In this document: positions 17,601 through 26,159 of the stretch, in pieces
Position numbering within the stretch: position 1 is the stretch's first letter
How the letters are laid out: each line of letters begins with the position of its first letter
Assembly (NCBI RefSeq): GCF_030730945.1
Contig: NZ_JAVAMS010000002.1
Coordinates: forward strand, 1,147,025 to 1,211,024
DNA: 64,000 nucleotides
Direction: 5' to 3'
DNA from: Aurantiacibacter poecillastricola
GTDB lineage: Bacteria; Pseudomonadota; Alphaproteobacteria; Sphingomonadales; Sphingomonadaceae
Program-made: the position numbers and the translations under genes
The notes under the pieces: model-generated
The model's database searches: none
Told to the model about the DNA's origin: nothing
Seen by the model: the letters and a program-made list of their open reading frames with translations, nothing else

Positions 17601-18416
17601 GCTCCATAGATTGGCATGCCGGTCCGACGCGTCGTATTCAATCGGTGTTACGCCGCGATCCTGCCACGCTTCCAAGACGCTTTGATCCCCGCCGGGCGCG
17701 AACGCATAAACAGGATTATCGTAAACCACACCTTTGCGATTATTCAGCCCTTCAAGCAGGTAGCGCATCGGCGGGTCTTCAGCACTGTAGCCGAGAAACA
17801 CTAAGGTGTGACGCTCTCGCAGGTCTTTCACGAAGCGGGTTGCCCATCCCTCCGCTAAATACGCTCGGCCAAAGTCTGCACTGCTGATCACGTAGCTAGG
17901 CAATTCCCCTCTTTCAGGGTCGGCCAAGCGACCATGCAAATAGACCAGGCCATCGACCGCTCGGTTGATGTTTAGGTCGGGCAGGTTGGGTGGAACAATG
18001 AGCGGACCCTTGCATCCGGCTCGCTCGAATAATGTGTCGAAGTTCGTCGTGACAAGTTGTGTGGATCCCGCCGCACCTTTCGAAAGCGATAGAATTGCCC
18101 GGTGGTTTGCGAGGGTCTTAGCCCGAATTTTGCCAAGTGCCTTGAATATCTCGCGGTCGATTTCAGATCGGTCAAAGTCCCTCTCGAGAAGATAGAAAAT
18201 GCGATCAAAATCCCACCCCTCGTCGAGCCGCTTCCGGGCTGGTGTAGCATCGAGTGCAGTTACGATGCGATCAGTGAGTTGCCAGAAGCTATCAAGACCG
18301 GCGGGCATTGAAACTCCTGCCCCGCAAAAGAAAACCACGTTGCCCTGCATCTGCTGATTGAGCAGGTGCGATGGAATATCCGGGCCGGTCTCGGCGAACC
18401 TCATAAGTCTGCCCAT
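14631..18416 (-). CDS. Large SIR2-domain protein, putative anti-phage NADase
   Basis: A 1261-residue protein with an N-terminal SIR2 domain (residues about 20-290): nucleotide-binding GAGVS at 32-36, TTNFDTLFE at 123-131 (Asn125), Y-L-H-G with His161, and FLGYSAEDPP at 208-216. Asn and His are the catalytic pair of NAD-degrading defence sirtuins. The remaining about 950 residues are helical and without a recognised motif; the size and layout resemble DSR-type defence sirtuins and the SIR2 proteins with a C-terminal DUF4020-like region (from memory). Such proteins deplete NAD+ when a phage component is sensed, aborting infection. It stands alone on its strand. Met5 is an alternative start. Confidence 0.82.
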   Translation of the reverse strand: MGRLMRFAETGPDIPSHLLNQQMQGNVVFFCGAGVSMPAGLDSFWQLTDRIVTALDATPARKRLDEGWDFDRIFYLLERDFDRSEIDREIFKALGKIRAKTLANHRAILSLSKGAAGSTQLVTTNFDTLFERAGCKGPLIVPPNLPDLNINRAVDGLVYLHGRLADPERGELPSYVISSADFGRAYLAEGWATRFVKDLRERHTLVFLGYSAEDPPMRYLLEGLNNRKGVVYDNPVYAFAPGGDQSVLEAWQDRGVTPIEYDASDRHANLWSTIHQWAAAAEDPEQWAQSLVAKAQRGPRALLPYERGQVVELVGSSRGAAAFANADPSITSEWLSVFDPNARYGQPKSTGWGDDAEEVDPLELYGLDSDTPRPPKSTNKLYDEHVENPLAPKTDDETQAGVPTLHGQMTPYRLPLSPRMHHLARWFGEVSHEPPAVWWASGWKGLSPHLLWFVARRLRDRHGEKYPDEARHFWALYLEHAETQTFDEAEFRWFEFEGLVKTMGWNGQSLRYLERCLQPTVVAERPYIGAVWPTERDWAKVNLRNVVQLKVRVLDRHNTDLKIPDENLPQVVRIIRNSLIRMVELLDETGDFFWRCPNLHPTGKPGESNYGRKNQLVLWYRALFRRLVELDPTLALDEYRQWLKDEERLFAALRVWAATNEGFLSDVQALDLLHELRDQEFWSSNNQRGVMLLIKQIWPSSGSRQRGSLEKRLIAGPPRWDHQTDEEYRLRSAAHAASRLRWMELNGCELSTKAQKALTNLKTVDPRWSDEWAKSADDSMGSKGGMISEIRDAQGLESVAIDKVLGAAEALSTDDLAELREFKPFKGLVENHTFRALSALRRALKDDEFPVRRWIDLLSCWPARTPLRLKLLLAYTIIGLSADRALELRYYSTEWLKANIKALYRDRRSRALDIFDGFLRPFETADPSKTKSSLGQTSVGGEVVVTSEVSNAKAINSPLGKLAEALWSLTPRKAKKRGRLGQKFESRFERLISVPGDGAGHAVAILTKQLGWIVHCYEDWANEILIPLFDIKANHAEAAWHGLIYNQNPLPREVWDRLRDSFKIALKGAVEWPLDKEARKSLVDALVLLSDPTLDDGAIFNFAEVRSVLKELDQETRAHALWTLGNAISRRKNWTNFGKPFVEEAWPREKSFRSQEVTRGFLRIVDCSGEHFPDAVHTVKRFLLPVPHADTFTYRLSKELDDEESQALNHPEEALELLNAISGDDRASLPYGLRESLLALSTKNPTLREREDYRRLKALVE

Positions 18417-18808
18417 GCTCTTAGTTTGATTGGGAAAACTGCTATAGCGCTTATCGATCCGACCCGCACGGATTGGCTCGCGTAGTTGACAGGTTATCCC
18501 AAACCCGATCGCCGTTCTCTGTTAAAGCGATCAGCACTTACATTGGCGAAGGTAGTAGGCGTCCCGTGAAATGAGTATGTCATGTTCCTTCTCGTTGGTC
18601 GGAATATCCCTGGACAGTGTCCGCTTTTGGGAACTTAGGCTACACATCGCTGCGTCTTTGATTAGAGCGCATTGCGGCCGTTGGCGCTCCTGACTGATCG
18701 GCAGGCCTCTGGGAGAAAGCTCTGTCATCGAATGACCGGTAAAAAGCCGGAAGAGGTTCTGCAAAGTGACGACTGCTGCGGTTTTCTGTCCGCCAATCTC
18801 CAATCATG
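18417..18808. other. Intergenic region upstream of the SIR2 gene
   Basis: About 390 bases between the SIR2 start and the hipBA operator array. It should contain the SIR2 promoter. Short frames here lack a ribosome binding site and family resemblance. A tgtccgctttt stretch near 18617 resembles short decayed repeats seen elsewhere in the window. Confidence 0.4.
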
Positions 18809-18928
18809 ATATGCAATGACATATGAGGAGTCAGGAATATATGTCCTTGCATATTTTTCTTGCCATTCTCACGGATTGTTATATATGCTAAAATATATAA
18901 CACTCGATGAGCATATGCAGAAACATAT
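18809..18928. promoter_or_regulatory. Array of four ATATG-N6-CATAT sites upstream of hipB
   Basis: Four copies of one palindrome: 18809-18824, 18839-18854 and 18913-18928 match ATATG-N6-CATAT exactly, and 18883-18898 has TATAT as its right half inside a longer perfect repeat (TTATATAT at 18879-18886, ATATATAA at 18893-18900). The spacing between starts is 30, 44 and 30 bases, close to whole helical turns, so all would face the same side of the DNA. The last site ends two bases before the hipB ATG, and the third overlaps a possible -10. HipB-type antitoxins bind palindromes cooperatively, so these are the likely autoregulatory operators. Confidence 0.75.
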
Positions 18929-18930
18929 TT

Positions 18931-19554
18931 ATGAGCACAGCAATCGAAGACATCGCCGCAAGCATCAAAGCGGCTCGGATAGCAAAGGGCTTTACCCAGA
19001 AAGAGCTGGGTGAGCGGGTAGGTTTACCTCAAAGCCATATTTCCAAAATCGAAGGCGGCAATGTGGACCTACAGATTTCCAGCCTTGTCGAAATAGCGCG
19101 CGCGCTGGACCTCGAGTTGAAGCTTGTGCCTCGGAGGACCGTACCGGCGATCGAAGGCGTTTTGCGATCACAGCGCGAAAGAAGCGAGACAAGCCGAACG
19201 CTCGCAACGATTGCCGAAACCAACCGGTTCGCCGAGCGAGTACGGCAGAGCTATCCGAGCGTCACCGAAGTGACCGAGCTTCAGAGCGCACTCAAGGATA
19301 TCCAGGCCGTTAATTTCACTCCCGAAACGCTCAAAGCCATCGAGCAGGCCTTGCAGCCCGTCGCTCATCTGAAAAAGCATCTTCAAGATCTCGGCTGGGC
19401 GCTTGAGCAGCAAGAGGGAAGGGAGAAACTCGCCCAGCAGATCACGGCATCCACACGTGCCCTCCAACACGTCAGAAACTTGCAGGTTCACGCAATCGAT
19501 CGAAGTAGTGCCCCCAGACGGCCTGCTTACCGGCTTGAGGACGGCGCCACATGA
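18931..19554 (+). CDS. hipB: HipB-like antitoxin, XRE-family regulator
   Basis: A 207-residue protein. Residues about 6-65 are an XRE helix-turn-helix (IKAARIAKGFTQKELGERVG, then LPQSHISKIEGG and the L-V-E-I-A-R-A-L-D helix). The rest is an unusually long helical extension; E. coli HipB is only 88 residues. The ATG at 18931 is chosen over one at 18907 because it starts the domain and leaves the fourth operator intact. The gene overlaps hipA by four bases. HipB neutralises the HipA kinase and represses the operon through the upstream palindromes. The role of the long tail is unknown. Confidence 0.85.
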   Translation: MSTAIEDIAASIKAARIAKGFTQKELGERVGLPQSHISKIEGGNVDLQISSLVEIARALDLELKLVPRRTVPAIEGVLRSQRERSETSRTLATIAETNRFAERVRQSYPSVTEVTELQSALKDIQAVNFTPETLKAIEQALQPVAHLKKHLQDLGWALEQQEGREKLAQQITASTRALQHVRNLQVHAIDRSSAPRRPAYRLEDGAT

Positions 19555-20765
19555 TCGACGCAGCGGCTCTCGACATCTTTCTGGGTGAGACGCGCGTTGG
19601 AACGATTGCGCGCCTCGATGGAGATGCGAGCATCTTCACATTCGACGAAGTCTACCTTGCCGACCAGGAACGGCCGACTCTGTCGCTCGCCTACAAGGAC
19701 GCGAATGGCGAAATCATTGCGGACACACGCAGCTATCGAACGAAAATCGAGCCGTTCTTCTCCAACCTCCTCCCTGAAGGAACGCTTCGCGACTACCTGG
19801 CCCGCCGCGCGGGCGTGAAAGCCGCGCGCGAGTACCACCTTCTCGCACAGCTCGGGCACGATCTTCCCGGCGCAGTGCGCGCCGTCGCCGTCGATGCCGA
19901 GGAAAGGGAGGCTGACGAGCCCGATGATGAAGCGGTGGAGAAGCAGGCAGAGCGCGCGCTGCGCTTCTCGCTTGCCGGCGTCCAACTCAAATTCTCGGCG
20001 ATCAAAGCCCAGGGCAAGAATGGCGGACTGACGATCCCGGTCACAGGCAGCGGCGGCGACTGGATCATCAAGCTGCCCTCTGCGAGACATCCGGACGTGC
20101 CCGAGGCAGAATTCGCAGCGATGAAACTGGCGGCAAAGATCGGGATCGACGTTCCTGAAATCGACCTTGTTCCGCTCGATCAGATCGATGGCATACCCGA
20201 AGGTATCACCCGTTACGGAGAGTCCGCTTTTGCCATCCGGCGCTTCGACCGGGGAGAAGAGGGACCCGTACACACCGAAGACTTCGCCCAGGTGTTCGGT
20301 GTCTTTGCAGACGATAAATACGAGAATGCGAGCTACCGCCAGATCCTCAGCGTGCTGGCGATCGAGACCGACGAGCAAAGCGTGGTCGAGTTCGTCCGCC
20401 GGCTCACCTACTCGGTGCTGATCGGGAATGGCGACATGCACCTCAAGAACTGGTCGTTGATCTATCCGGATAGGCGAAACGCGCTGCTGGCACCTGCCTA
20501 TGACCTGCTTTCGACGCTCGCCTATATCCCAGGCGACGATGCTGCACTCAAGTTTCATAGCTCGCGCGAGTGGGCGTCCTACACCTATGATGAACTCGAA
20601 GCGATCGCCGACAAGGCAAGGCTGCCTGCCAAGCTGATCACCGCGACAGCGAGGGATGTCGTTGCACAGTTCGACGACGCCTGGAGCAGCGAAAGCGGAC
20701 ACCTGCCCTTCCCCGATGACGTGCGAAGCGCGATTGAGAGGCATCGCAAAACTCTTGCGATCTGA
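19551..20765 (+). CDS. hipA: HipA-like serine/threonine kinase toxin
   Basis: A 404-residue HipA-family kinase. The N-terminal subdomain contains FFSNLLPEGTLRDYLA. The kinase core shows FSLAGVQLKFSA, the lysine-bearing W-I-I-K-L-P strand, the catalytic-loop motif GNGDMHLKNWSL and the metal-binding region APAYDLLST. HipA toxins phosphorylate translation factors (glutamyl-tRNA synthetase in E. coli) and halt growth unless bound by HipB. The ATGA overlap with hipB is typical. Between the defence genes and the relaxase, it probably acts as an addiction or stability module for the element. Confidence 0.9.
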   Translation: MIDAAALDIFLGETRVGTIARLDGDASIFTFDEVYLADQERPTLSLAYKDANGEIIADTRSYRTKIEPFFSNLLPEGTLRDYLARRAGVKAAREYHLLAQLGHDLPGAVRAVAVDAEEREADEPDDEAVEKQAERALRFSLAGVQLKFSAIKAQGKNGGLTIPVTGSGGDWIIKLPSARHPDVPEAEFAAMKLAAKIGIDVPEIDLVPLDQIDGIPEGITRYGESAFAIRRFDRGEEGPVHTEDFAQVFGVFADDKYENASYRQILSVLAIETDEQSVVEFVRRLTYSVLIGNGDMHLKNWSLIYPDRRNALLAPAYDLLSTLAYIPGDDAALKFHSSREWASYTYDELEAIADKARLPAKLITATARDVVAQFDDAWSSESGHLPFPDDVRSAIERHRKTLAI

Positions 20766-20858
20766 GAGCAGTTCCGAAATCCGATCGTTCGCGCGTAAGC
20801 ACCACCTGGACCAACTGCCGGACCAACACGTCTGAAGATTGGGTCGCAAAGCGGCCCT

Positions 20859-23771
20859 TCAAATCCCGAAATCCAGTGTCTTGCTCTTGCTTCGGGCGAG
20901 TTCCTTTTCGGCCTTGTTGGCCTCTTCCGGTTTTGGCGCATCAAGCTCGCCGTTTTTCCTTTTTGTCGCGGCCAACCTCGCGGTGACCTCGAGGGCCGAT
21001 GCCTTCTCGCCTTTGTTGCGTGCGACGGCCGCTCCGAGCTTGTCCGAACTGTCGACAACCAGCGTCAGGTGATCGCGAAGCCTCGTGATCGTCACCAGGA
21101 AGGTCTTCTGGTTCGACAGGTTGCGCTCGCGGCTGTCCATGACTGCAATGCCGCGATCGGATGTCAGACCCTGCGCCATGTGGGCGTTGAGCGCATAGGC
21201 AAGATCGATCCGCTTCAGCATCGGATCGTCCTTTTTGAGCTCGACCTGGTCTCCCTTGGAAGTTTCGAATGTGACCTTCCCGCCGACAATGGCAACCACC
21301 CTGGCCTGGTCGGCATTGAAGAGGCCGCGGCGATGATCGTTGCGGGTCCAGCGGATCCGGTCGCCTTCATGGATCTCGAGCTTCCTCGGCTCATGCAAGG
21401 TCAGATTCTGGTCGCCCTTTCCTGCCCTGATCCGCGCGGGATCGAACCGGAACCGCTTGCCGCGCTTGTCCGCGACTTCGACCTGCCTGCCTTTCCCGTC
21501 CTGTCCCAAGACACGATACTCGCCCGCTGACAGTCCCAGCGCCTGTTGCTTTCTCGAGACCTCGAGCACCCTTCCCGGCCGGTAGACCGAAAGATGTCGC
21601 AGCTCCTCGCGGGTCGTGTTGACGCGGTCGAGCACTCCGAGCTCGGCCTTGCCCGGGCCAATCTCGCCATTGGCGAGAAGTCCTTGCTGGACGGCAGCAT
21701 TGGCCGCAGAGCGGATGGCGCGTCCTGAAGCATAGATCGAAGTACGGGCGCGGGTTTCTTTGTCGAGCGCAAGCCATGCTTCGGAGGCAACCAGCGCACC
21801 ATCGCCCTTGGCCTCGATTATATGTTGTTTCAAGTGACGTAGCGCCTTGCGCACATCGCCCGTCTGCGCTGCCGCCTGCGCCTCGCGGATGACTGGATCG
21901 CGGGCACGCAGGTTGGTCGCCATTTCAGCGCGCGCCATACCCGTCCGCTGCAGCAGCGCGAAGGGCTTGCCCGCATCGACTGCGCCGAGCTGCTTGCGGT
22001 CCCCCATCAGGACCAGCCGGTGAACGCCAGCCAGATTGGCAAGGCGGACGAGCTTCTCCTTTTCCTCGTTCGAAACCATCGATGCCTCGTCGAGGACAAG
22101 CACATGGTCTTTCAGCGCCGCCTTTGCCTCCAAACGTAACGCCGCGTTGCCGGGATCTTTGAGCAGCTTGTTCCAGCCACCAAGAAAGCGTGCCAGCGTC
22201 TGCGAGCCCATGCCGGTGTCGCGTTCGAGCATCTGGACGAGCGTGTTCTGGATCGCGAGCCCCATGACCGGGTGGCCCTCGGAGCGCAGCACCTCGGCGA
22301 CGGGTTTCAGAACGCTGCTCTTGCCGGCACCGGCAATTCCCTGGACCGCGATCGTTCGATCCTCGGACGTCAGGATCAACTTCGCCGCCCCGAGCTGACC
22401 CGCGTTGAGGCGGAACCCCTGCCCTGCCATTGCAGCGGTCTGGACACGATCAGTCGCGCTTCCCGGCTCAACTGCAGATGAGCTCGCACCCTTGCCGGCG
22501 GCAACCTCGGACACGATCCGCTGCTCGGTCAGCACCGCGTCACGCGAGGCGAGCCAGCCCCTGTGGTCTCCCTTGCCCGCTATCAGGTCGCCGGAGCGCA
22601 CCAAGGCGCGGGTCCGTCTTTCAATATCGGCAATCGTCGCTGGCAACCCGAAATCGAGCGCGGCCTTGTAGAGCGCGGTGCGCTCGAAGGCAGCCTCGCG
22701 CTGCGAAAGATGACGCACCGCCGAAGCGACGGCCTGTGCCGCTGCGATCGTCTCACGGTCCTGTCTGAGGACCGACTTGGGCACGAGCGGATCGGCCGGA
22801 TCGCCCCTGACATGCGCGGCAAAGCGTCCCAGCCATGCGCGCCCGCGCTCGACAAGCGAGCCGAACCTGCCAGTTTCGATCGACTGTTTCAGTGTGCGGG
22901 TCCGGGCCCGCTCGACCAAGGGGGAGAGGTCCAGTCCGATGGATTTCGCGGTGTCGCTCCAGAGCTTTCCCAGGGTTTCGCGGTCCTCGATCCCATCCTT
23001 GCTGGCGCGCGTATCGAGCGCGGCGATGCGGCCCGCTTCAAGACCAGGACCGCGCCGTGCATCGAGCACTTCCTGGCGCCGGCTTGAGAACGCCATGACC
23101 TGTTCACGGGTGATACCGCGCGCTTCGAAATTGCCGTGCTTGAGGGTCGGTCCCGGCTCGTAGCCCAACTTTTCGACCGTGACGCGAAAGCGCGCCATCG
23201 CGATTGCATTGAGCGTGGTGTTGAGCTGCCAGAGCCGGTCATTCTTGAGCGTACGCCACTTCCCGTCCTTGCCTTGCGTGACATTGGCGATGACCGCGTG
23301 GAAATGGAGGTTCGGCTCCTGGTTGCGGTTGGTGTCGTGCTGGAACAGGCCGATCGCAAGGTTCCCGGTAGCCTGCGTTACGATCTTGCCTTTCTCCACC
23401 ATCCGGGTCTCGGCCGCATTCTTCTCAGCCCAGTGCAGCGCTTCGAGGACGGCTTCGCGGTAGGCGGCGATGATCCGCTCGTCGTTCCCCACAAGTGCCA
23501 GCAGCGACCAGCTCTTGGGGACGGAGAAGGTGAGGTCTGTACCCGGACGGTGTACCTGTCCGGGATTGCCGACGCTGCTGCCGTCGGGCAGCTCGCCGCG
23601 CAGCAACGCATCGAACGCTTGGGCCTCGACCTTGCCATCGAGACCAAGGCGCTTTGCACCCTCGCCCACCCACTGGCCCGAGCGGTCGGCATCGGCGCTC
23701 GCGTAGTAATTGTCCGATGCGAAGTAGCTCGCAGCCGCCGAAGGCGAGCGGACATTGGCGACGGAAAGCAT
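20859..23771 (-). CDS. traI: MobF-family conjugative relaxase-helicase (TraI/TrwC-like)
   Basis: A 970-residue protein with an N-terminal relaxase domain: catalytic tyrosine candidates at Tyr16 and Tyr22-Tyr23, and the metal-binding three-histidine set His145, His156, His158 (PNLHFHAVI). The C-terminal part is a RecD-like helicase with Walker A GIAGAGKS (478-485) and the LVLDEASMV Walker B, followed by the ALNAHMAQGLTSDRG segment typical of TraI/TrwC. It nicks oriT, stays covalently bound to the 5' end and unwinds the strand for export. At 970 residues it is the TrwC size class rather than the 1756-residue F TraI. traD lies upstream with a 48-base gap, so they share an operon. Confidence 0.95.
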   Translation of the reverse strand: MLSVANVRSPSAAASYFASDNYYASADADRSGQWVGEGAKRLGLDGKVEAQAFDALLRGELPDGSSVGNPGQVHRPGTDLTFSVPKSWSLLALVGNDERIIAAYREAVLEALHWAEKNAAETRMVEKGKIVTQATGNLAIGLFQHDTNRNQEPNLHFHAVIANVTQGKDGKWRTLKNDRLWQLNTTLNAIAMARFRVTVEKLGYEPGPTLKHGNFEARGITREQVMAFSSRRQEVLDARRGPGLEAGRIAALDTRASKDGIEDRETLGKLWSDTAKSIGLDLSPLVERARTRTLKQSIETGRFGSLVERGRAWLGRFAAHVRGDPADPLVPKSVLRQDRETIAAAQAVASAVRHLSQREAAFERTALYKAALDFGLPATIADIERRTRALVRSGDLIAGKGDHRGWLASRDAVLTEQRIVSEVAAGKGASSSAVEPGSATDRVQTAAMAGQGFRLNAGQLGAAKLILTSEDRTIAVQGIAGAGKSSVLKPVAEVLRSEGHPVMGLAIQNTLVQMLERDTGMGSQTLARFLGGWNKLLKDPGNAALRLEAKAALKDHVLVLDEASMVSNEEKEKLVRLANLAGVHRLVLMGDRKQLGAVDAGKPFALLQRTGMARAEMATNLRARDPVIREAQAAAQTGDVRKALRHLKQHIIEAKGDGALVASEAWLALDKETRARTSIYASGRAIRSAANAAVQQGLLANGEIGPGKAELGVLDRVNTTREELRHLSVYRPGRVLEVSRKQQALGLSAGEYRVLGQDGKGRQVEVADKRGKRFRFDPARIRAGKGDQNLTLHEPRKLEIHEGDRIRWTRNDHRRGLFNADQARVVAIVGGKVTFETSKGDQVELKKDDPMLKRIDLAYALNAHMAQGLTSDRGIAVMDSRERNLSNQKTFLVTITRLRDHLTLVVDSSDKLGAAVARNKGEKASALEVTARLAATKRKNGELDAPKPEEANKAEKELARSKSKTLDFGI

Positions 23772-23819
23772 GGGCTGGGATCACTTTCTCTTGGCCCTCG
23801 TCCCCTCCCCGGTCGAGCG

Positions 23820-26159
23820 TCACATATCCGGATCGAAGTCCCCGTAATCGTGACCATGGTCCTGCCCCTGATCGGCATCGCGACCCTGCTTCGCTGCACC
23901 GCCAAGAAGCGACTTCTGCTGCTCTTCCTGGAGCCTCTGGTCGGCCTTGCCGCGCGCGACTTGTGCCCGCTGATGCGCTGCGGGATCGGGAATATCGGAC
24001 CTGGCGGAAGGCACAGCCCGTTGCTCCATCCCGCGGTGCTCCTCAGCTTTCGAAGACAGAGGAAGTTCGGATTGAGCCGGCCGCTGAGGGTCCGATGTCG
24101 CCCTTTTCCCTCGTGCATTCGAATCGCGACGCTTCTTTGTCTGGTCCAGTCGAGCCTGATCGCCCTTGTTGCTGCGATGGGTCCGGCGCAGTTCCTTTTT
24201 GTCTTCCTTGTCGGCTTTCTTTTCAGCGCTGTCGGAGCGATCGTGCGCGTCCCTCATCCGGCGAGGATCACCATCATTGTCGCCTGTTTCAGAGGCTGCT
24301 CCGGCACCGCCCCCTGCTCCATCTTTATCATCAGCGTGCCGGGTCTGCGGCGGTGGCTTCGGCATATCGCGGGGAATGAAGCCTTCGGCTACCCGAGGCC
24401 AGTTGCGCGGTGCGAGAACCACGGGTGCCGCCGGAAATCCTTCGGGAAACTTGATGAAACCATGAAGGTTCTTGAGCTTCATCAGCTCGTCAGGAAGCAG
24501 CAACGGAACGACCTGGCGCCGGGGCGTCAGGCTGACCGCGTCACGCGCATTGTTGTAGCCGTAGCTGTAACCTTCCTCCATCTCGCGAACCTCGCGGTGG
24601 CCGATGATATCGGAACACCAGGTGGCGGTCTCGCGATCTGCTGTGCCAAGGATCAGCTTGGTGCGGGCAAGCGAGGAGAGGGTCATCGCCATGTTCTCAC
24701 CGTAGACATCCTTGAGCTTGGCAAAGGCATGAATCCCGGTGACGATCGCGCCCCCGAAATTGCGCGCGGTCTGGAGGCCCTTTTCGAGTGAAGGCAGGCG
24801 ATGCAGCGCGCCAAGTTCGTCGATCAGGAACCAGAGCCTGATGTCCCGCGAGCGCTGGCCCGCCATCAGCGTATTGATCGCGGTATCGAGCCACAGCGTG
24901 AGCAACTGCGAGAGCACGCTCATGTCGATGTAGCGCGCGGACAGAAACAGGATAGAGCCCGGTTTACCTGCCCCGTTGACCCACTCGCGGACCGAAAAGG
25001 GCGTCCCGTCTTCGGGCAGCATCTGGAGCGCCTTGGCGTTGACATTGAACACTGCACGCACCGATTCCGCCATGCGCGCCGCGCTCGGCGTGCTGATGGG
25101 ACCGGCCATGGTATCTTCGACGAGACGGTGCAGATCGGAGAGATCGGCGTTCATGAGTTCGTGGGCGAGCGCGGCGTTGGTGCCCCGCCCCGCTTCGGCG
25201 AGCTTGAGACAGGTCTCGACGAACAGCGTGCGCGCGGCGAGCACCCAGAACTGTTCGGCGCCGCCCCCATCGTGCGGGACGAGGGACTCCGCCGCGGCAT
25301 GGAATTCGGCACGCGTGGAGCAATCGTTGAACACGCTCCATGCGGGGCAACGCGCGTCGAGCGGGTTGAGAATGATGTCGCGTTTGGGATCGTAGAAGGT
25401 TTCGACAAAGGCCCCGGTAAGATCGAAAATGACCGCACGTTCGCCCCGTTCACGGATCTCCCTGGTAAGCTCGGTTAGGACGACGGTCTTGCCTGTCCCG
25501 GTTGTGCCAACAAGCATCGCGTGGCTCTGCTCGAGGCGCCAAGGCCAGTTGACCCCTGCCAGATGCGCGGGAGAATAGAAGCCCGCATCCCGCAGCGAAG
25601 CCGACCCGGCCAGACGCCAGCGCCAGCCCAACGCATCGCCATACTCGCGGGCACGGGCATTGCGGTTGTGCGCGGCGATCTCCCGGTCAAGTTCACGCAA
25701 GGTAGCAAGCTCCGCCCCGCGCACATGCTTCTTCTGTTTGGACTTCTCGCCGAAGCGTTCGGCAACCCACCAGAAAAGCGCGAAGAGCGGCGCAAGAATG
25801 AATCCGGCAAGCCACAAAGCGCTGATCACCGCACTCCGGAAAAGCGCGACCGCTTCGCGCATCGGCGGGTAATCGGTGACCACGGAAATTGGAAAAGCAA
25901 CGAGGCTCCCGTCGGCAAGCTTGAGGTTCACAAGCTTGTTCGGGTCGAACTCCATGAAGGCATAGCCAGAGGCATAGGCATGCATCCACAGGAGGTAGAC
26001 ATGGTACTCGTCTAGCGCACCGCTTACGTCCCAATAGACGAGGCCGAGAACGACCAGGAGGGTCACGACCAAGGGCCCCTTCAGGCCCGCGGCAAACATG
26101 AAGCCGAAATGCCCCAGAAGCTGGCTGCCGCGGGTGAAGTTGACGAGATTATGCTTCAT
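23820..26159 (-). CDS. traD: TraD, type IV coupling protein
   Basis: A 779-residue inner-membrane ATPase. Two N-terminal membrane regions (about residues 22-45 and 108-132) precede the motor domain with Walker A GTTGTGKT (218-225) and the FLIDELGALHRLPSLEKGL Walker B region. The C-terminal about 160 residues are a charged, low-complexity tail, as in F TraD, used for contacts with relaxosome proteins. TraD links the relaxosome to the secretion channel. The ATG at 26159 is chosen because it begins the TraD N-terminus and overlaps the upstream gene by eleven bases. Confidence 0.94.
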   Translation of the reverse strand: MKHNLVNFTRGSQLLGHFGFMFAAGLKGPLVVTLLVVLGLVYWDVSGALDEYHVYLLWMHAYASGYAFMEFDPNKLVNLKLADGSLVAFPISVVTDYPPMREAVALFRSAVISALWLAGFILAPLFALFWWVAERFGEKSKQKKHVRGAELATLRELDREIAAHNRNARAREYGDALGWRWRLAGSASLRDAGFYSPAHLAGVNWPWRLEQSHAMLVGTTGTGKTVVLTELTREIRERGERAVIFDLTGAFVETFYDPKRDIILNPLDARCPAWSVFNDCSTRAEFHAAAESLVPHDGGGAEQFWVLAARTLFVETCLKLAEAGRGTNAALAHELMNADLSDLHRLVEDTMAGPISTPSAARMAESVRAVFNVNAKALQMLPEDGTPFSVREWVNGAGKPGSILFLSARYIDMSVLSQLLTLWLDTAINTLMAGQRSRDIRLWFLIDELGALHRLPSLEKGLQTARNFGGAIVTGIHAFAKLKDVYGENMAMTLSSLARTKLILGTADRETATWCSDIIGHREVREMEEGYSYGYNNARDAVSLTPRRQVVPLLLPDELMKLKNLHGFIKFPEGFPAAPVVLAPRNWPRVAEGFIPRDMPKPPPQTRHADDKDGAGGGAGAASETGDNDGDPRRMRDAHDRSDSAEKKADKEDKKELRRTHRSNKGDQARLDQTKKRRDSNARGKRATSDPQRPAQSELPLSSKAEEHRGMEQRAVPSARSDIPDPAAHQRAQVARGKADQRLQEEQQKSLLGGAAKQGRDADQGQDHGHDYGDFDPDM

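Noticed and set aside
14631..18416. Thoeris ThsA
   Set aside because: No TIR-domain partner is present and the protein is more than twice the size of ThsA.
18531..18803. 90-codon minus-strand frame upstream of hipB
   Set aside because: No ribosome binding site, no recognisable family, and it lies in what should be the SIR2 promoter region.
23136..24791. 551-codon plus-strand frame over the traI-traD junction
   Set aside because: It lies opposite the relaxase N-terminus and the TraD C-terminus, both clearly coding, and shows no family features.
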